A program made the translations under genes and the position numbers. Below the pieces are notes generated by a model. It had not been told where the DNA came from, did no database searches, and saw only the letters and a program-made list of their open reading frames with translations. Source: a bacterium (GTDB taxonomy: Bacteria; Krumholzibacteriota; Krumholzibacteriia; JACNKJ01). Taken from it: a DNA stretch of 64,000 bases. The DNA is taken from contig JAAEPZ010001024.1 in NCBI GenBank assembly GCA_024231955.1, positions 186,001-250,000 on the forward strand. The letters run 5' to 3'. Shown here piece after piece: positions 42,564-51,487 of this stretch. The stretch's first letter is position 1. Every line of letters starts with the position of its first letter.

Positions 42564-43823
42564 TCAATCCTTAACCTGGAGACTCTGTCTCTTCATCTCC
42601 AGAAACCTGGCCTTGAACTCCAGTGTCTCGGGCTGCTTGGATCGATACTCGTAGGCTTTGTCCAGCTTGTCGACAATGACGAACACCGACATGATGAATA
42701 TCGCAGGGATAACGAAGGGGAGGAACCTTCGCCTGCCGCGGCCGACAAGCACTCCATACATCTTCATCGTGCCTGTCGCCAGGATAAGACAGAGACCAAC
42801 CGAGGACAGATAGAGATACTTGGTATTAAGCCAGTCACCCGGCATATGGAAGAAGCAGAAAGGCAGTATCGTCACCACTGTCCAGGCGATGAAAAAACGG
42901 AGACTGGTATTGCCGAAGACGAAGCCATAGGCGGCATAGGCGAAAATAATCACGCCAAGCAAAGGTCTGATCCAGAAATTCCAGCTATATAGTGTCGACA
43001 AAAACCCTTCGCCCTGCACCAGCTCTGTGTAATGAGCGGGGTAGAACATGTGGATCAGGTAAGCCGGGATATTCTTGAAGAAGTTCCCGAGGAAGAAGCC
43101 GGCACCCCACCCTTCAGGATAGCTGTTCGTCACCATCTTCAAGCTCTCCCACTGAAAACCGGTCAGAATACTGCCGAAAACCAGCAGCAAGAGAATCGGG
43201 AGGGCGAAAACCGGCCGCTCGCGCTCCCTCCTGAAGAACACGTTATACGCCAACAGCACTCCCACGCCACTGAAGAAGGCGAACCGGTTGACGATGGAGA
43301 TGGTGAAGAAGAAGAGGGTGGCCAGGAACCAGAAAGAGACGATCTTGCCCTGACTCTTGATCTCGTTCATGACATAGCAGAGCACTGTGAGCAGGAAGAC
43401 CGTGTGCATGAGAATTCCGCTTACACCGGCGGCGTACATCACCTCCTTACCGAAATTACCTACGGCGCAGGCGAACATCACCGAGCTCAAGAAGGCTATT
43501 CCAAAACCCTTCAGGATCTGGTAGATCAGGAGATAGAGCAGGAATGCGTTGATGGCATGGATGAAGATGTTCAGCAGATAGTATCCCATCGGCTTATCGC
43601 CGAAGAGTAGATACTCGAACCGGTGGAACATGTTCACCAGGGGGTGCTCAATGGATACGCTTTCCGAGAACACCATGTCCGCCGGCAGGTTGACCAGGCT
43701 ATTGGCCAGGTACTCGAACTCCTCACGGGTCCAGAAGTCGTTATTGAGGATCTGGCCGAACAGAACAAACGAGATTCCCAACAGAATCAGAAAGATCAGA
43801 GCATTGTTTTCTCTCAGCGCCAT
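42564..43823 (-). CDS. Multi-pass membrane protein, GT-C glycosyltransferase-like
   Basis: 419 residues with about nine to ten transmembrane helices; AAGGA precedes the ATG. The first external loop has the acidic segment NNDFWTREEFEYL between helices 1 and 2, where GT-C enzymes carry their catalytic Asp/Glu, followed by EHPLVNMFHRFEYLLFG and PMGYYLLNIFIHAINA. These patterns resemble the N-terminal part of GT39/TMTC-like polyprenyl-phosphate-sugar transferases. No C-terminal periplasmic domain is present. Role in protein or lipid glycosylation is inferred only from topology. It is divergent from the MFS gene. Confidence 0.72.
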   Translation of the reverse strand: MALRENNALIFLILLGISFVLFGQILNNDFWTREEFEYLANSLVNLPADMVFSESVSIEHPLVNMFHRFEYLLFGDKPMGYYLLNIFIHAINAFLLYLLIYQILKGFGIAFLSSVMFACAVGNFGKEVMYAAGVSGILMHTVFLLTVLCYVMNEIKSQGKIVSFWFLATLFFFTISIVNRFAFFSGVGVLLAYNVFFRRERERPVFALPILLLLVFGSILTGFQWESLKMVTNSYPEGWGAGFFLGNFFKNIPAYLIHMFYPAHYTELVQGEGFLSTLYSWNFWIRPLLGVIIFAYAAYGFVFGNTSLRFFIAWTVVTILPFCFFHMPGDWLNTKYLYLSSVGLCLILATGTMKMYGVLVGRGRRRFLPFVIPAIFIMSVFVIVDKLDKAYEYRSKQPETLEFKARFLEMKRQSLQVKD

Positions 43824-43885
43824 TCACCACTTCCTTGGTACGATGATCACGCACCAGTTTACGGATAAGCGGAAAGTCGGGCAAC

Positions 43886-45082
43886 GTGTTTCGTGATCGC
43901 AACCTGATGTTACTTGCGGCGGGGCAGCTGACGAGCCGCCTCGGCGATGTCAGTTTTCACATCGGGCTCCTCTGGCTCACCCTGGAATTCACCGGTTCCA
44001 AGCAGATGACGGGCTTCATGGCCATGATGGAATACCTGCCCATCCTGCTCTTCGGGTTGGTGGCCGGTGTGATCGTGGACCGTCTCGACCGCCGCAGGGT
44101 TATGTTCAGCACCAGCCTCTTCCGCGCACTGCTGATGCTCTGCATCCCCATCGCCTCCTGGCTCGGACACCTCAGTATCGTCATCTGCGCCGCCTCCGCC
44201 TTCTCGCTCGCCCTCGCAACCAGTCTCTTCACACCCGCCCGGGATGCCATGCTCCCCCGGATGGTCGCCAAGAAGGACCTGGTCAAGGCAAACGCGCTGG
44301 TGCAAGGCTCAGACCAGTTCGCCTGGTTCCTGGGTCCGCTCATGGCGGCCGGATTTCTGGCCCTGGTCCGCACCGAATACCTCTTCCTGGGCTCCTCACT
44401 GCTGTTCGTCATGAGTTTCATCCTGCTTAAGCTGATGCGCCACACGGATATCCGCACAGGGGATACCATGGCGCCGAAACCCTCCGCCTGGCGAGAGGCT
44501 CGAGCAGGGCTCTCGCTGGCCTGGCGACACAAGGGGCTTCGCTGGCTGCTCATCCTCACCGCGGTGAACAATTTCTTCATCATGGGACCGGCAATCGTGG
44601 CCATGCCTGTGTATATCGGCAGCGATCTCGGCTTGTCCGGCAAGTATTACGGGGCGATCGAGGCCGTGCTCGCTCTGGGTATGATGGCCTCCTCGTTTCT
44701 GATCGTACGCCGTCCGGTCCGGCGGCGCATGGGACGTGTCTGGCTGTGGGGCATGCTCCTGGATGGACTGACCTATGCGCCAATCATGCTGGCCCCCGCC
44801 TTCCCGCGGCTGGTGCCGTTGATCCTGATGCACGCACTGTTCATTCCGTTGATCAGCATCTACCGGATCTCGATCGTGCAGGAGCTGGTGCCGGAGGAGA
44901 TGCAGGGACGTGTGTTCAGCCTGGTCGGGATGGCCGTCGTGGGGATGACCGCCCTCTCCTGCGGTGTCACCGGCATGTTGCTGGGGCACATGCCCACCCA
45001 CCAGCTTTTCGGAACGTGGGGCATTCTGGGATCGGCTTGTGGGCTGGCGGGCTGGTGCATTCCACGTCTGAGGCGGCTCTGA
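43886..45082 (+). CDS. MFS transporter, MFS_3/EntS-like exporter
   Basis: 398 residues from a GTG start, with twelve predicted helices. Helices 1-6 contain the start motif FRDRNLMLLAAGQLTSRLGD and the motif A-like loop GVIVDRLDRRRVM between helices 2 and 3, as in enterobactin exporter-type MFS_3 proteins. A second motif EEMQGRVFSLVGM lies between helices 10 and 11. Such proteins export small molecules by proton antiport, but the substrate is unknown and no siderophore genes are near. Its stop codon abuts the stop of the convergent GNAT gene. Confidence 0.92.
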   Translation: MFRDRNLMLLAAGQLTSRLGDVSFHIGLLWLTLEFTGSKQMTGFMAMMEYLPILLFGLVAGVIVDRLDRRRVMFSTSLFRALLMLCIPIASWLGHLSIVICAASAFSLALATSLFTPARDAMLPRMVAKKDLVKANALVQGSDQFAWFLGPLMAAGFLALVRTEYLFLGSSLLFVMSFILLKLMRHTDIRTGDTMAPKPSAWREARAGLSLAWRHKGLRWLLILTAVNNFFIMGPAIVAMPVYIGSDLGLSGKYYGAIEAVLALGMMASSFLIVRRPVRRRMGRVWLWGMLLDGLTYAPIMLAPAFPRLVPLILMHALFIPLISIYRISIVQELVPEEMQGRVFSLVGMAVVGMTALSCGVTGMLLGHMPTHQLFGTWGILGSACGLAGWCIPRLRRL

Positions 45083-45964
45083 TCAGAGATCCATCGCCAT
45101 CTCGTATTGCGAGATGACCAGTTCGAATCCCAGTGTTTTCAGGAAGGCGATCATCCCGCCGTCGGAGTGATCGATATTGGTCAGGCTCACCGCTTCATGC
45201 TCCTCGCCGAGATCATGAACCAGTTGTGCGACAAGCCGCCCGCCGATCCCCCGTCGGCGATGATCCCTGTGCACCAGGATCTGCAGAATCCAGTTGAGCA
45301 ACGGATAGTAGGCGAGCAGGCCGACACACACCTCGCCCCGGAACGCGCCCAGGAGGGTGAGATCGTCGGGGATAACCCGCAGAGCGGTGAAGCTGTTCTC
45401 CCAGGAGGGCTCCCAATCCAATTGCGGTCTGAAAGACTCGAGCAGTTCGGAGAAACCGGGGTCCCGCCGATCCAGCGCTTCGATCCGCAGTCCGGCATCC
45501 GGTGCCGGGGCGATCAACCTGGCTGTCGTGAGCCTGAAGCAATCCAGTTCCCGGGTAATTGAGAATCCGGTTTTGGTATAGGCCTTGATCGCCGGTTCAT
45601 TGTCCTGCAGCGCTTCGAGCAGGAAGCGGGTGCAACCGCTCTCGCGCAGCTTGGGAAGGGCGAACGCAAACATCTCCCGCGCCAGACCCTGCGCCCTGTA
45701 ATCGGGGACGAGTCCCGTGCCGGCGTCGAAGGCGTTGAGGCGGCCTTGCCGCTCCGCCAGACCGATCAGCGTGAAGCCGACAAGGCGATCTTCGGCGAAG
45801 ACGCCGACGCTGTAATCCCAGGCCACACTGTTCTTGGCACACCGGTTGTAGAGAAAGGTGTCGGCCTTGCGGGTGGACTTCATCTGGTAGTCGGCGAAGG
45901 CTTCGTCGAAGCACTTCGCTATGGCGGGGAAGTCCTCCGCGCGGAAAAAGCGGCATTCACACAT
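45083..45964 (-). CDS. Double-domain GNAT N-acetyltransferase
   Basis: 293 residues starting at the ATG at 45964, chosen because AGGAG lies six bases upstream; a longer frame lacks such a site. The N-terminal GNAT domain has the acetyl-CoA loop region LVPDYRAQGLAREMFAFAL, and the C-terminal domain has HRDHRRRGIGGRLVAQLVHDL with intact R-R-x-G-I-G. Layout is close to the other double GNAT protein at 13493 but the two are not close paralogues. Substrate unknown. It is convergent with the MFS gene. Confidence 0.9.
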   Translation of the reverse strand: MCECRFFRAEDFPAIAKCFDEAFADYQMKSTRKADTFLYNRCAKNSVAWDYSVGVFAEDRLVGFTLIGLAERQGRLNAFDAGTGLVPDYRAQGLAREMFAFALPKLRESGCTRFLLEALQDNEPAIKAYTKTGFSITRELDCFRLTTARLIAPAPDAGLRIEALDRRDPGFSELLESFRPQLDWEPSWENSFTALRVIPDDLTLLGAFRGEVCVGLLAYYPLLNWILQILVHRDHRRRGIGGRLVAQLVHDLGEEHEAVSLTNIDHSDGGMIAFLKTLGFELVISQYEMAMDL

Positions 45965-46101
45965 GTTAAGCTCCTGGATCGGGGGGACAAAGCTTTTCAG
46001 CGAGGGTGAAGCATAGCAGAATCCCAAACCTGGACTCCAACCAATTACTGCTCCTTATAAAGTGGAAACCCGCGCCACAGGCGCGTTCTCCTCCATAGAT
46101 C

Positions 46102-46115
46102 GGGGACAGGCACCT
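46102..46115 (+). repeat. Half copy of the GGGGACA-GCACCT repeat
   Basis: GGGGACAGGCACCT matches the left arm of the inverted repeat at 53206 (GGGGACATGCACCT) at 13 of 14 positions. The right arm is degenerate. Confidence 0.5.
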
Positions 46116-46251
46116 GCGGTGTCGGGGGGGGAGATGGATCGCTGTATGCGGCAACGGCACAGAGGGTAAAGCGGATAAGAGGGGTGAGCTCTTGAGAATA
46201 TCCCGTATTGATCACTTTGCCGGGCGCAACACTCATGTTATCTCTCAATCC

Positions 46252-46971
46252 ATGACAAACGACACAAGCCGACCAGTCAGCCGCGATTCAGCCCGCATCC
46301 GCGGCCTGTTCAACGCGATCAGTCACCGATACGATCTCCTCAACACCCTGCTCACCGCCGGCCTGGATCGCCGCTGGCGCAAACAGGGCGTAGCGCTGTT
46401 CAGCCCGCAGGTGAAACGGGTGCTGGATATCGCCTCCGGGACGGGTCCGCTGTCGCTCACCTGGCTCGAAGCCCGCGACGGCAACGAGGTTCTGGCCACC
46501 GACTTCGCCCCCGCCATGTGCCGCAAGGGGTGCGTCAAACTCGCCGACAAGCCCGGCTGCCTCGGTTTCATCGTGGCCGACGCTCTTGCCCTGCCCCTGC
46601 CCGACAACACATTCGACGGTGTCATGTGCGGCTACGGCGTCCGCAACTTCGCCGACCTGCAGCGCGGTCTCTCCGAGATGGCTCGCACTCTCAAACCCGG
46701 CGGCGAACTGCTCGTGCTGGATTTCTTCCCCTCGCGGAAACCGCTGACCGGCAGGCTCATCCGTTTTTACATGCGCCGCATACTCCCTCTGGTCGGCGGA
46801 CTGATCTCTGGTGAGCCCAAAGCCTACGCCTACCTGCCGCTGAGTGTCGACGACTTCGTCACCCATGAGCAGTTTCGCGCACAACTCGAGGAGCTGGGAT
46901 TCCAGGATGTGAGAGTGAGGGAGCAGAGCGGCGGCATAACCTCGACGATCCATGCAAGGCTGGCTCCATAG
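46252..46971 (+). CDS. ubiE/menG: Demethylmenaquinone / ubiquinone methyltransferase
   Basis: 239 residues from ATG 46252; an upstream in-frame TTG would add 20 residues without homology-like content. It methylates demethylmenaquinone (or the ubiquinone precursor) with SAM, in the last step of menaquinone synthesis, at the membrane surface. Family marks: FNAISHRYDLLNTLLTAGLDRRWR near the N-terminus, SAM loop VLDIASGTGPLSL, acidic TDFAPAM, and the signature YGVRNFADLQRGLSEMARTLKPGG plus the Y(K)AYLPLSV region. No ubi genes are seen and the FCB-like setting favours menaquinone, so MenG activity is more probable. No strong ribosome binding site precedes the ATG. Confidence 0.93.
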   Translation: MTNDTSRPVSRDSARIRGLFNAISHRYDLLNTLLTAGLDRRWRKQGVALFSPQVKRVLDIASGTGPLSLTWLEARDGNEVLATDFAPAMCRKGCVKLADKPGCLGFIVADALALPLPDNTFDGVMCGYGVRNFADLQRGLSEMARTLKPGGELLVLDFFPSRKPLTGRLIRFYMRRILPLVGGLISGEPKAYAYLPLSVDDFVTHEQFRAQLEELGFQDVRVREQSGGITSTIHARLAP

Positions 46972-46993
46972 CCCCATACCGACCTATGGAGCT

Positions 46994-48991
46994 CTACAGC
47001 TGATTGAGCTCGGAGAGACTGTCGATCTCATGCTTGATGTTCGCACTGATCCGCTTTGTGAGATCGCTCCGCGAACCGGCCTGGCCCTCCTTGATGGCCT
47101 CGAGAATCTGCTTGCGAAACTCCTCCCTACCCCTCTTGAGCTGTCTGCTCATCACCATGTCCGGAAGGATCACCTTCAGCAGTCCAGGCGGGAGGTTCTG
47201 ATCCTTGGCCATATCCAGAGAGAGCTTGCGGCCATGGCGCGCCAGGAAGTATCCCGAAACCACAACCAGCACGAGGCCGGCGATTATCCCCGGCAGACCG
47301 CTTGCGATCAGCGCCAATCCGCCGCCGCCGCAGACACTGGCCACGATCGCCCCCACCAGGCCGACCGCCAGCGTGTGCTGGATGTCGTCAAAGAAAGAGC
47401 TGAATTCACGCTCGAGTCCATGGGTTCCGAAGTTGTGCGGAGTATCGATCCCGATAGTACCCGGGTCGGGCAGGTAGGTCGTCCCGTGGGATTTGAACCA
47501 CGCGGCCATCCGCTTTTCAAGCATTGTGGGCAGATGCGCCGCCAGGTCGCCCAGATCCCGCGTCAGTATCGACTGCATCTCGGGTTCGGCGGCTCTCATC
47601 ATCACCGCTATCCTCTCCTCGAGGTGGCGAATGGTGCCGCCCTCACTTTTGAATCGGCGCAACAAGGGTACAACCTTGTTGTCGAACAGAAGAGTCAGCA
47701 ATGATTTGATGACGACATCAACCACCTTCACGAACTCCCCGTCGATCATCTTCGTCATCTCATCCAGGAAGCGGGCCTGCTCTCCGAGCAGGCTGTTGCG
47801 CGATTCACTCGTCCGCCGTTGCAGCGGCCGGAGCACGGCCAGCCCCTCGGCAATGGAGGCAAACGGGCGATTGCTGCGGATGATCCGCTCCTGGTCCAGA
47901 TGCAGCACCTCGCAGAGCGTATCCTTGACCATCGGCCAGAGGCTGCTGCCGCCGGTCAGAATCACCCGCTCGATATCGGACGAACGGATATTGTTCCCCT
48001 CAAGCCCATCCGCCAGCGTGCGCCGGAACCAGTCGAGCAGGTCCATAGGTCCCGCGGCGAAACGGTCGCGCCAGGCGTCGCTCTCACACTGTTCACCAAG
48101 ATACCGGGCGAGCGTCGCGCTTGGCGTATAGGCCGTGGCTCTGGCGACGAACTCATCCCAACCGATATTGCTCACACCACCGTAATTGCCGCGACCGACA
48201 ACCCGCGTGAACAGGACCGACCGATCCTGCATCATGGCGCGGGAGAACTTCTCCTTCAGTTCGCGACAGGCGTGCCACAGATAGTAGAACGTGTCCCCCG
48301 TCCTCCGCATCCCGGCCTCCGCCGTGGGATTCAACTCGAGAAACCACTGGAAGAACAGGTCATCATACAACCGTCCGCCAAGCAGCATATCACCCCAGGA
48401 GTGACGAACCTCGAGGCGCGTCATGTAGGCGAAATCGCAGGTGCCGCCGCCGAAATCAACAACCAGCGTGCCGCGCGAGGCATCCCCGGCTGTGATATCG
48501 CCTCGCCACAGGTGATGCAGAAGCGCGCCCTTGGGTTCGTCTATCAAAGTCGGTGACCCGTAGCCGGCCTCACCGGCTATCGCGGCAAGGCGCTCACTGA
48601 ACGAACTGGCCGCCTCGCTGGGCACGCCGATCAGCACCTCGGCCCGATCGGGTGCGAAGGCTATACTTGCACGCTGCGCCTGGAGGATGAAAGTCTTCAG
48701 AAACAGCACGGCATCCCGGCGGGCGCGCTCATTGGTGACGATGTCCGGCTTGAAGTTGAAGCGGAAGTCATAGCCTGTGCGCTCGCTCTCGGTGGCCTCA
48801 CCCCACTCCTCGATTGCCGTGTTCCCGATCAGAGGTTCACGGTCGCCACGATGAAGAAGCACGGTCGCCAGACCGTCCTCCCCCTCGACGAGTTGAATCG
48901 ATTCGGGTTGCGCTTCATCAACGGCGCAGCGACAGAAGTAGCTGTTGCAGGTTCCAAAGTCGATGGCATACAGGTGTTTGTTCTTCATCAT
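46994..48991 (-). CDS. Hsp70/DnaK-family protein with C-terminal membrane helices
   Basis: 665 residues. The N-terminal ~380 residues form an actin/Hsp70 ATPase: phosphate loop 1 AIDFGTCNSYF, phosphate loop 2 VVDFGGGTCDFAYM, adenosine motif VILTGGSSLWPMV. It lacks the canonical DnaK substrate-binding domain. Instead, a helical region (~395-520) leads to two strongly hydrophobic segments (~545-595: VGLVGAIVASVCGGGGLALIA, GIIAGLVLVVVSGYFLA), so it is predicted to sit in the membrane with the ATPase in the cytoplasm. A coiled, charged tail follows. Its ATG overlaps the stop of the upstream gene by 4 bp. No DnaJ or GrpE is encoded here. Role unknown; a membrane-linked chaperone-like switch is the inference. 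Confidence 0.88.
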   Translation of the reverse strand: MMKNKHLYAIDFGTCNSYFCRCAVDEAQPESIQLVEGEDGLATVLLHRGDREPLIGNTAIEEWGEATESERTGYDFRFNFKPDIVTNERARRDAVLFLKTFILQAQRASIAFAPDRAEVLIGVPSEAASSFSERLAAIAGEAGYGSPTLIDEPKGALLHHLWRGDITAGDASRGTLVVDFGGGTCDFAYMTRLEVRHSWGDMLLGGRLYDDLFFQWFLELNPTAEAGMRRTGDTFYYLWHACRELKEKFSRAMMQDRSVLFTRVVGRGNYGGVSNIGWDEFVARATAYTPSATLARYLGEQCESDAWRDRFAAGPMDLLDWFRRTLADGLEGNNIRSSDIERVILTGGSSLWPMVKDTLCEVLHLDQERIIRSNRPFASIAEGLAVLRPLQRRTSESRNSLLGEQARFLDEMTKMIDGEFVKVVDVVIKSLLTLLFDNKVVPLLRRFKSEGGTIRHLEERIAVMMRAAEPEMQSILTRDLGDLAAHLPTMLEKRMAAWFKSHGTTYLPDPGTIGIDTPHNFGTHGLEREFSSFFDDIQHTLAVGLVGAIVASVCGGGGLALIASGLPGIIAGLVLVVVSGYFLARHGRKLSLDMAKDQNLPPGLLKVILPDMVMSRQLKRGREEFRKQILEAIKEGQAGSRSDLTKRISANIKHEIDSLSELNQL

Positions 48992-49965
48992 CTACCTTCG
49001 CGATCCTTCCTCACCAGGCCCCGTTTCAATACTTCACCCTCACGGGTGACGGGGCGCCGCTCTATCAGAATCGGGTCCCCCTCCTCAATATGACCGAAGG
49101 TCTCGTACTCACCGCTCAATTCGGCCGACCAGATCCCCGGTCCTGTCGCCGGTGCAGGTGTTCGGCTTGAGATCCCCTCGAATCCCGCCTCACCGGCTGT
49201 GAGGAGGAGATCATCCACCGCCAGGCCGAGATCCTCTTCGGGGCAGTCCTGGAGCAATTGCAGCCGTTCACCAAGCAGGGCCATGGCCTTGTGATCCGAC
49301 TCTATCACCCGCTGCGCCGTTTCACCGGAACTCAACACGCTGAGCAGGCGGACGGCGCCATCCAGCCAGACCTCCACGCCGCAGGCGAGCCCTTGATGGA
49401 CATCGGTCCAGGGGGTCACGACCTTCTGCTTCACAAATAGGCCGAAGATCGGCTTGAGCACCGGTTTCAGGAAATTCATTCTCTCGATCTGAAAGATGAA
49501 ACGGAGAAAGGCCCACGCACCGAGAGGACCGCCAAGCACGAGTCCCGTTGTCGGGTTGCCCAGCACCAGACGGGACAACCCGCCCAGGATGATCACCCCA
49601 AGAGCTCCACCAACCAAACCGGCGGAGGCAACAACGCTCGGCACCAGTTGAGCCGTGGGGAGAGGCGTGGCGACATGCAATCGGGGCAGGCAGTTCTTGA
49701 AGGCCAGACGGATTGAGGCCTGGCGCGCTCGTTCGTCGGCATCGATCACACCGTCGGGTAAGGTCGTCTCCAGCAATTTCTCGATCAGGGAATCCTCGAC
49801 AACCGCCGCCGCGGCGTTCAGATCCAGCTTTGAAAAGGTCTCGACATTTTCCAGACGACCCATGAAATCGGCAACCGCATCATCCAGCAGACGTTGACGC
49901 GTCTTGTCGGTACCGGATTCAAACTCCCCGACCCTGGCCAGGATCAGATCCTTCATCTCACTCAT
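48988..49965 (-). CDS. Membrane protein of unknown family, operonic partner of the Hsp70-like gene
   Basis: 325 residues from the ATG at 49965, preceded by AGGAGG with ideal spacing. Helical N-terminal half with a charged segment (LARVGEFESGTDKTRQRLLDD), then two hydrophobic segments at ~115-165 (SVVASAGLVGGALGVIILGG; GLVLGGPLGAWAFLRFIF), and a C-terminal soluble part (GVEVWLDGAVRLLSVLSSG, GEYETFGHIEEGDPILIERRPV) that looks like a small beta-domain. Like its partner it has paired glycine-rich helices, and both may associate in the membrane. Translational coupling (ATGATGA overlap) argues that they work together. I do not recognise the family. Confidence 0.8.
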   Translation of the reverse strand: MSEMKDLILARVGEFESGTDKTRQRLLDDAVADFMGRLENVETFSKLDLNAAAAVVEDSLIEKLLETTLPDGVIDADERARQASIRLAFKNCLPRLHVATPLPTAQLVPSVVASAGLVGGALGVIILGGLSRLVLGNPTTGLVLGGPLGAWAFLRFIFQIERMNFLKPVLKPIFGLFVKQKVVTPWTDVHQGLACGVEVWLDGAVRLLSVLSSGETAQRVIESDHKAMALLGERLQLLQDCPEEDLGLAVDDLLLTAGEAGFEGISSRTPAPATGPGIWSAELSGEYETFGHIEEGDPILIERRPVTREGEVLKRGLVRKDREGR

Positions 49966-50134
49966 ATGTCCTCCTGGAGCTGCGCCCTCTGAGTCTCCAA
50001 TCTCTTTCGACAGTAACACTTTAGCTTCATATTAAACACATGAATCGAAAATGGTCTGCGCTCGCACGCCCCACACACTCACATTGGCCTCCAACTCCGT
50101 GTAACAACTATAGGACATATTGACCGGGATATTT

Positions 50135-50163
50135 GATTTAGTTTTCACTTTATGATACAATTA
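50135..50163 (+). promoter_or_regulatory. Promoter of the PPC-domain protein gene
   Basis: TTGATT (50135-50140), 17-bp spacer, TACAAT (50158-50163), followed by a ~164-nt leader. Confidence 0.65.
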
Positions 50164-50333
50164 CGGAGTTGAGAGGATCGATTTACGACGCAGTACCTGA
50201 TTCCAACGATTGCATCAGTCAACATGGCGCTCTGAATCCTCCCCAGCTTCTGATCGAATCCCAGATTCGTGCCGAAGGATCGACACGAATGGTCCAACAT
50301 CACTTGCTCCTTACTTTGCCTCTGGAGGCACCA

Positions 50334-51260
50334 ATGAAAAAGCTAATGTTACTGGTTCTCACCCTGGCTCTGTGCATCTCCTGCACTGCTCTCGCCAAAC
50401 CTGCCCTCGAAAAGCCCGTCCAGCCTTTCGACAACCCGTCACGTGCGGCTGAAGCCGAGGATAATGGCACTATCGCGTCGGCCAACCCCTTCACGGTCGG
50501 CGATCCCATGTCCGCTGCGATCGACCCGGCCGGGGATATAGATTTCTTCGCCATCACCGGCACGTCCGGCGATTGCGTCATACTGGAGACGCATGCCGGT
50601 GACGGCACCGACGTCGAGGACACCAAACTCTATGTCTACGATGCGGCCGAAAACGAGCTGGCTGATGACGATGACGGCGGCGAGGGCTACTACTCTATGC
50701 TCGAATTCGAATTCCCCGCCGACGGCACTTACTACATCAAGGTGATCGGCTACAACGCCACGAGCTATCAGGGCACCTACGTCCTCACCGGCACGGCCTG
50801 CCCCGAGCCTCCTGAAGTCTACCCCGGCGGCGAGACCTGCGCCGAGGCTGCCAACCTGAACGACAAGACCGTATTCTCGTTGAACCTTTGCGATTACACG
50901 AACGACTACGATCCGACGGGCGACGGCTGCACCGGCTGGGGGGCCATGGGTCCCGACGCCGTGTACTACGTTATCCTCCCGGCCGGCGGCACGGTTGATG
51001 TCTGCGTTACGCAGATCGCCGGCTACACCGATCTGTCCCTCTACCTGCTCTCCGACTGCGGCGATCCTCTGAACGCCTGTGTCGCGGGCGATGACTCCGG
51101 TAACCCCGAGTGCATCACCTACGAGAGCGTTGAGGGCGGCACCTACTATCTGATCGTGGACACCTACAGCAGCTGTGGTGGTGGCGAGGTTCTCGTGACC
51201 ATCAACAGCATGGTCGCGGCCGAGGAATCCTCCTTCAGCACACTCAAAAGCCTGTACTAG
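50334..51260 (+). CDS. Secreted protein with two PPC-type domains and short VKSLY-like tail
   Basis: 308 residues from ATG 50334 (GGAGGC just upstream), with signal peptide LMLLVLTLALCISCTALA. Two bacterial pre-peptidase C-terminal-like beta-sandwich domains are visible: ~45-165 (DIDFFAITGTSGDCVILET, GTYYIKVIGYNATSYQGTYVL) and ~180-290 (DAVYYVILPAGGTVDVCV, GTYYLIVDTYSSCGGGEVLV). The mature protein is acidic and Cys-containing. It ends SSFSTLKSLY, the same tail as the three small secreted proteins at 39954-42486, although the domain fold differs. No protease domain is attached, so it may be a stand-alone binding protein. Confidence 0.88.
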   Translation: MKKLMLLVLTLALCISCTALAKPALEKPVQPFDNPSRAAEAEDNGTIASANPFTVGDPMSAAIDPAGDIDFFAITGTSGDCVILETHAGDGTDVEDTKLYVYDAAENELADDDDGGEGYYSMLEFEFPADGTYYIKVIGYNATSYQGTYVLTGTACPEPPEVYPGGETCAEAANLNDKTVFSLNLCDYTNDYDPTGDGCTGWGAMGPDAVYYVILPAGGTVDVCVTQIAGYTDLSLYLLSDCGDPLNACVAGDDSGNPECITYESVEGGTYYLIVDTYSSCGGGEVLVTINSMVAAEESSFSTLKSLY

Positions 51261-51297
51261 ACTCGAGTGTGGACGAGGATCGATCCTCACTTCAATT

Positions 51298-51332
51298 AAG
51301 AGCCCCCTCCCGCTCGGGAGGGGGCTCTTTCT
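51298..51332 (+). terminator. Rho-independent terminator after the PPC-domain gene
   Basis: AAGAGCCCCCTCCC (51298-51311), loop GCTC, GGGAGGGGGCTCTT (51316-51329) then T-rich sequence. Confidence 0.93.
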
Positions 51333-51487
51333 GTTACCGCAAAGCCGACAAAAGGCCCCTGCCGTGACGGCTTATCTTTAAAGCACTTTCCGCAATATGA
51401 TATAATGCGAACAGTGATCGATTGACAGCATCCTGAATTCAGGAGGTCGATCCATAAATCGGGTACATCTGCCACAGGGGGAATCAC

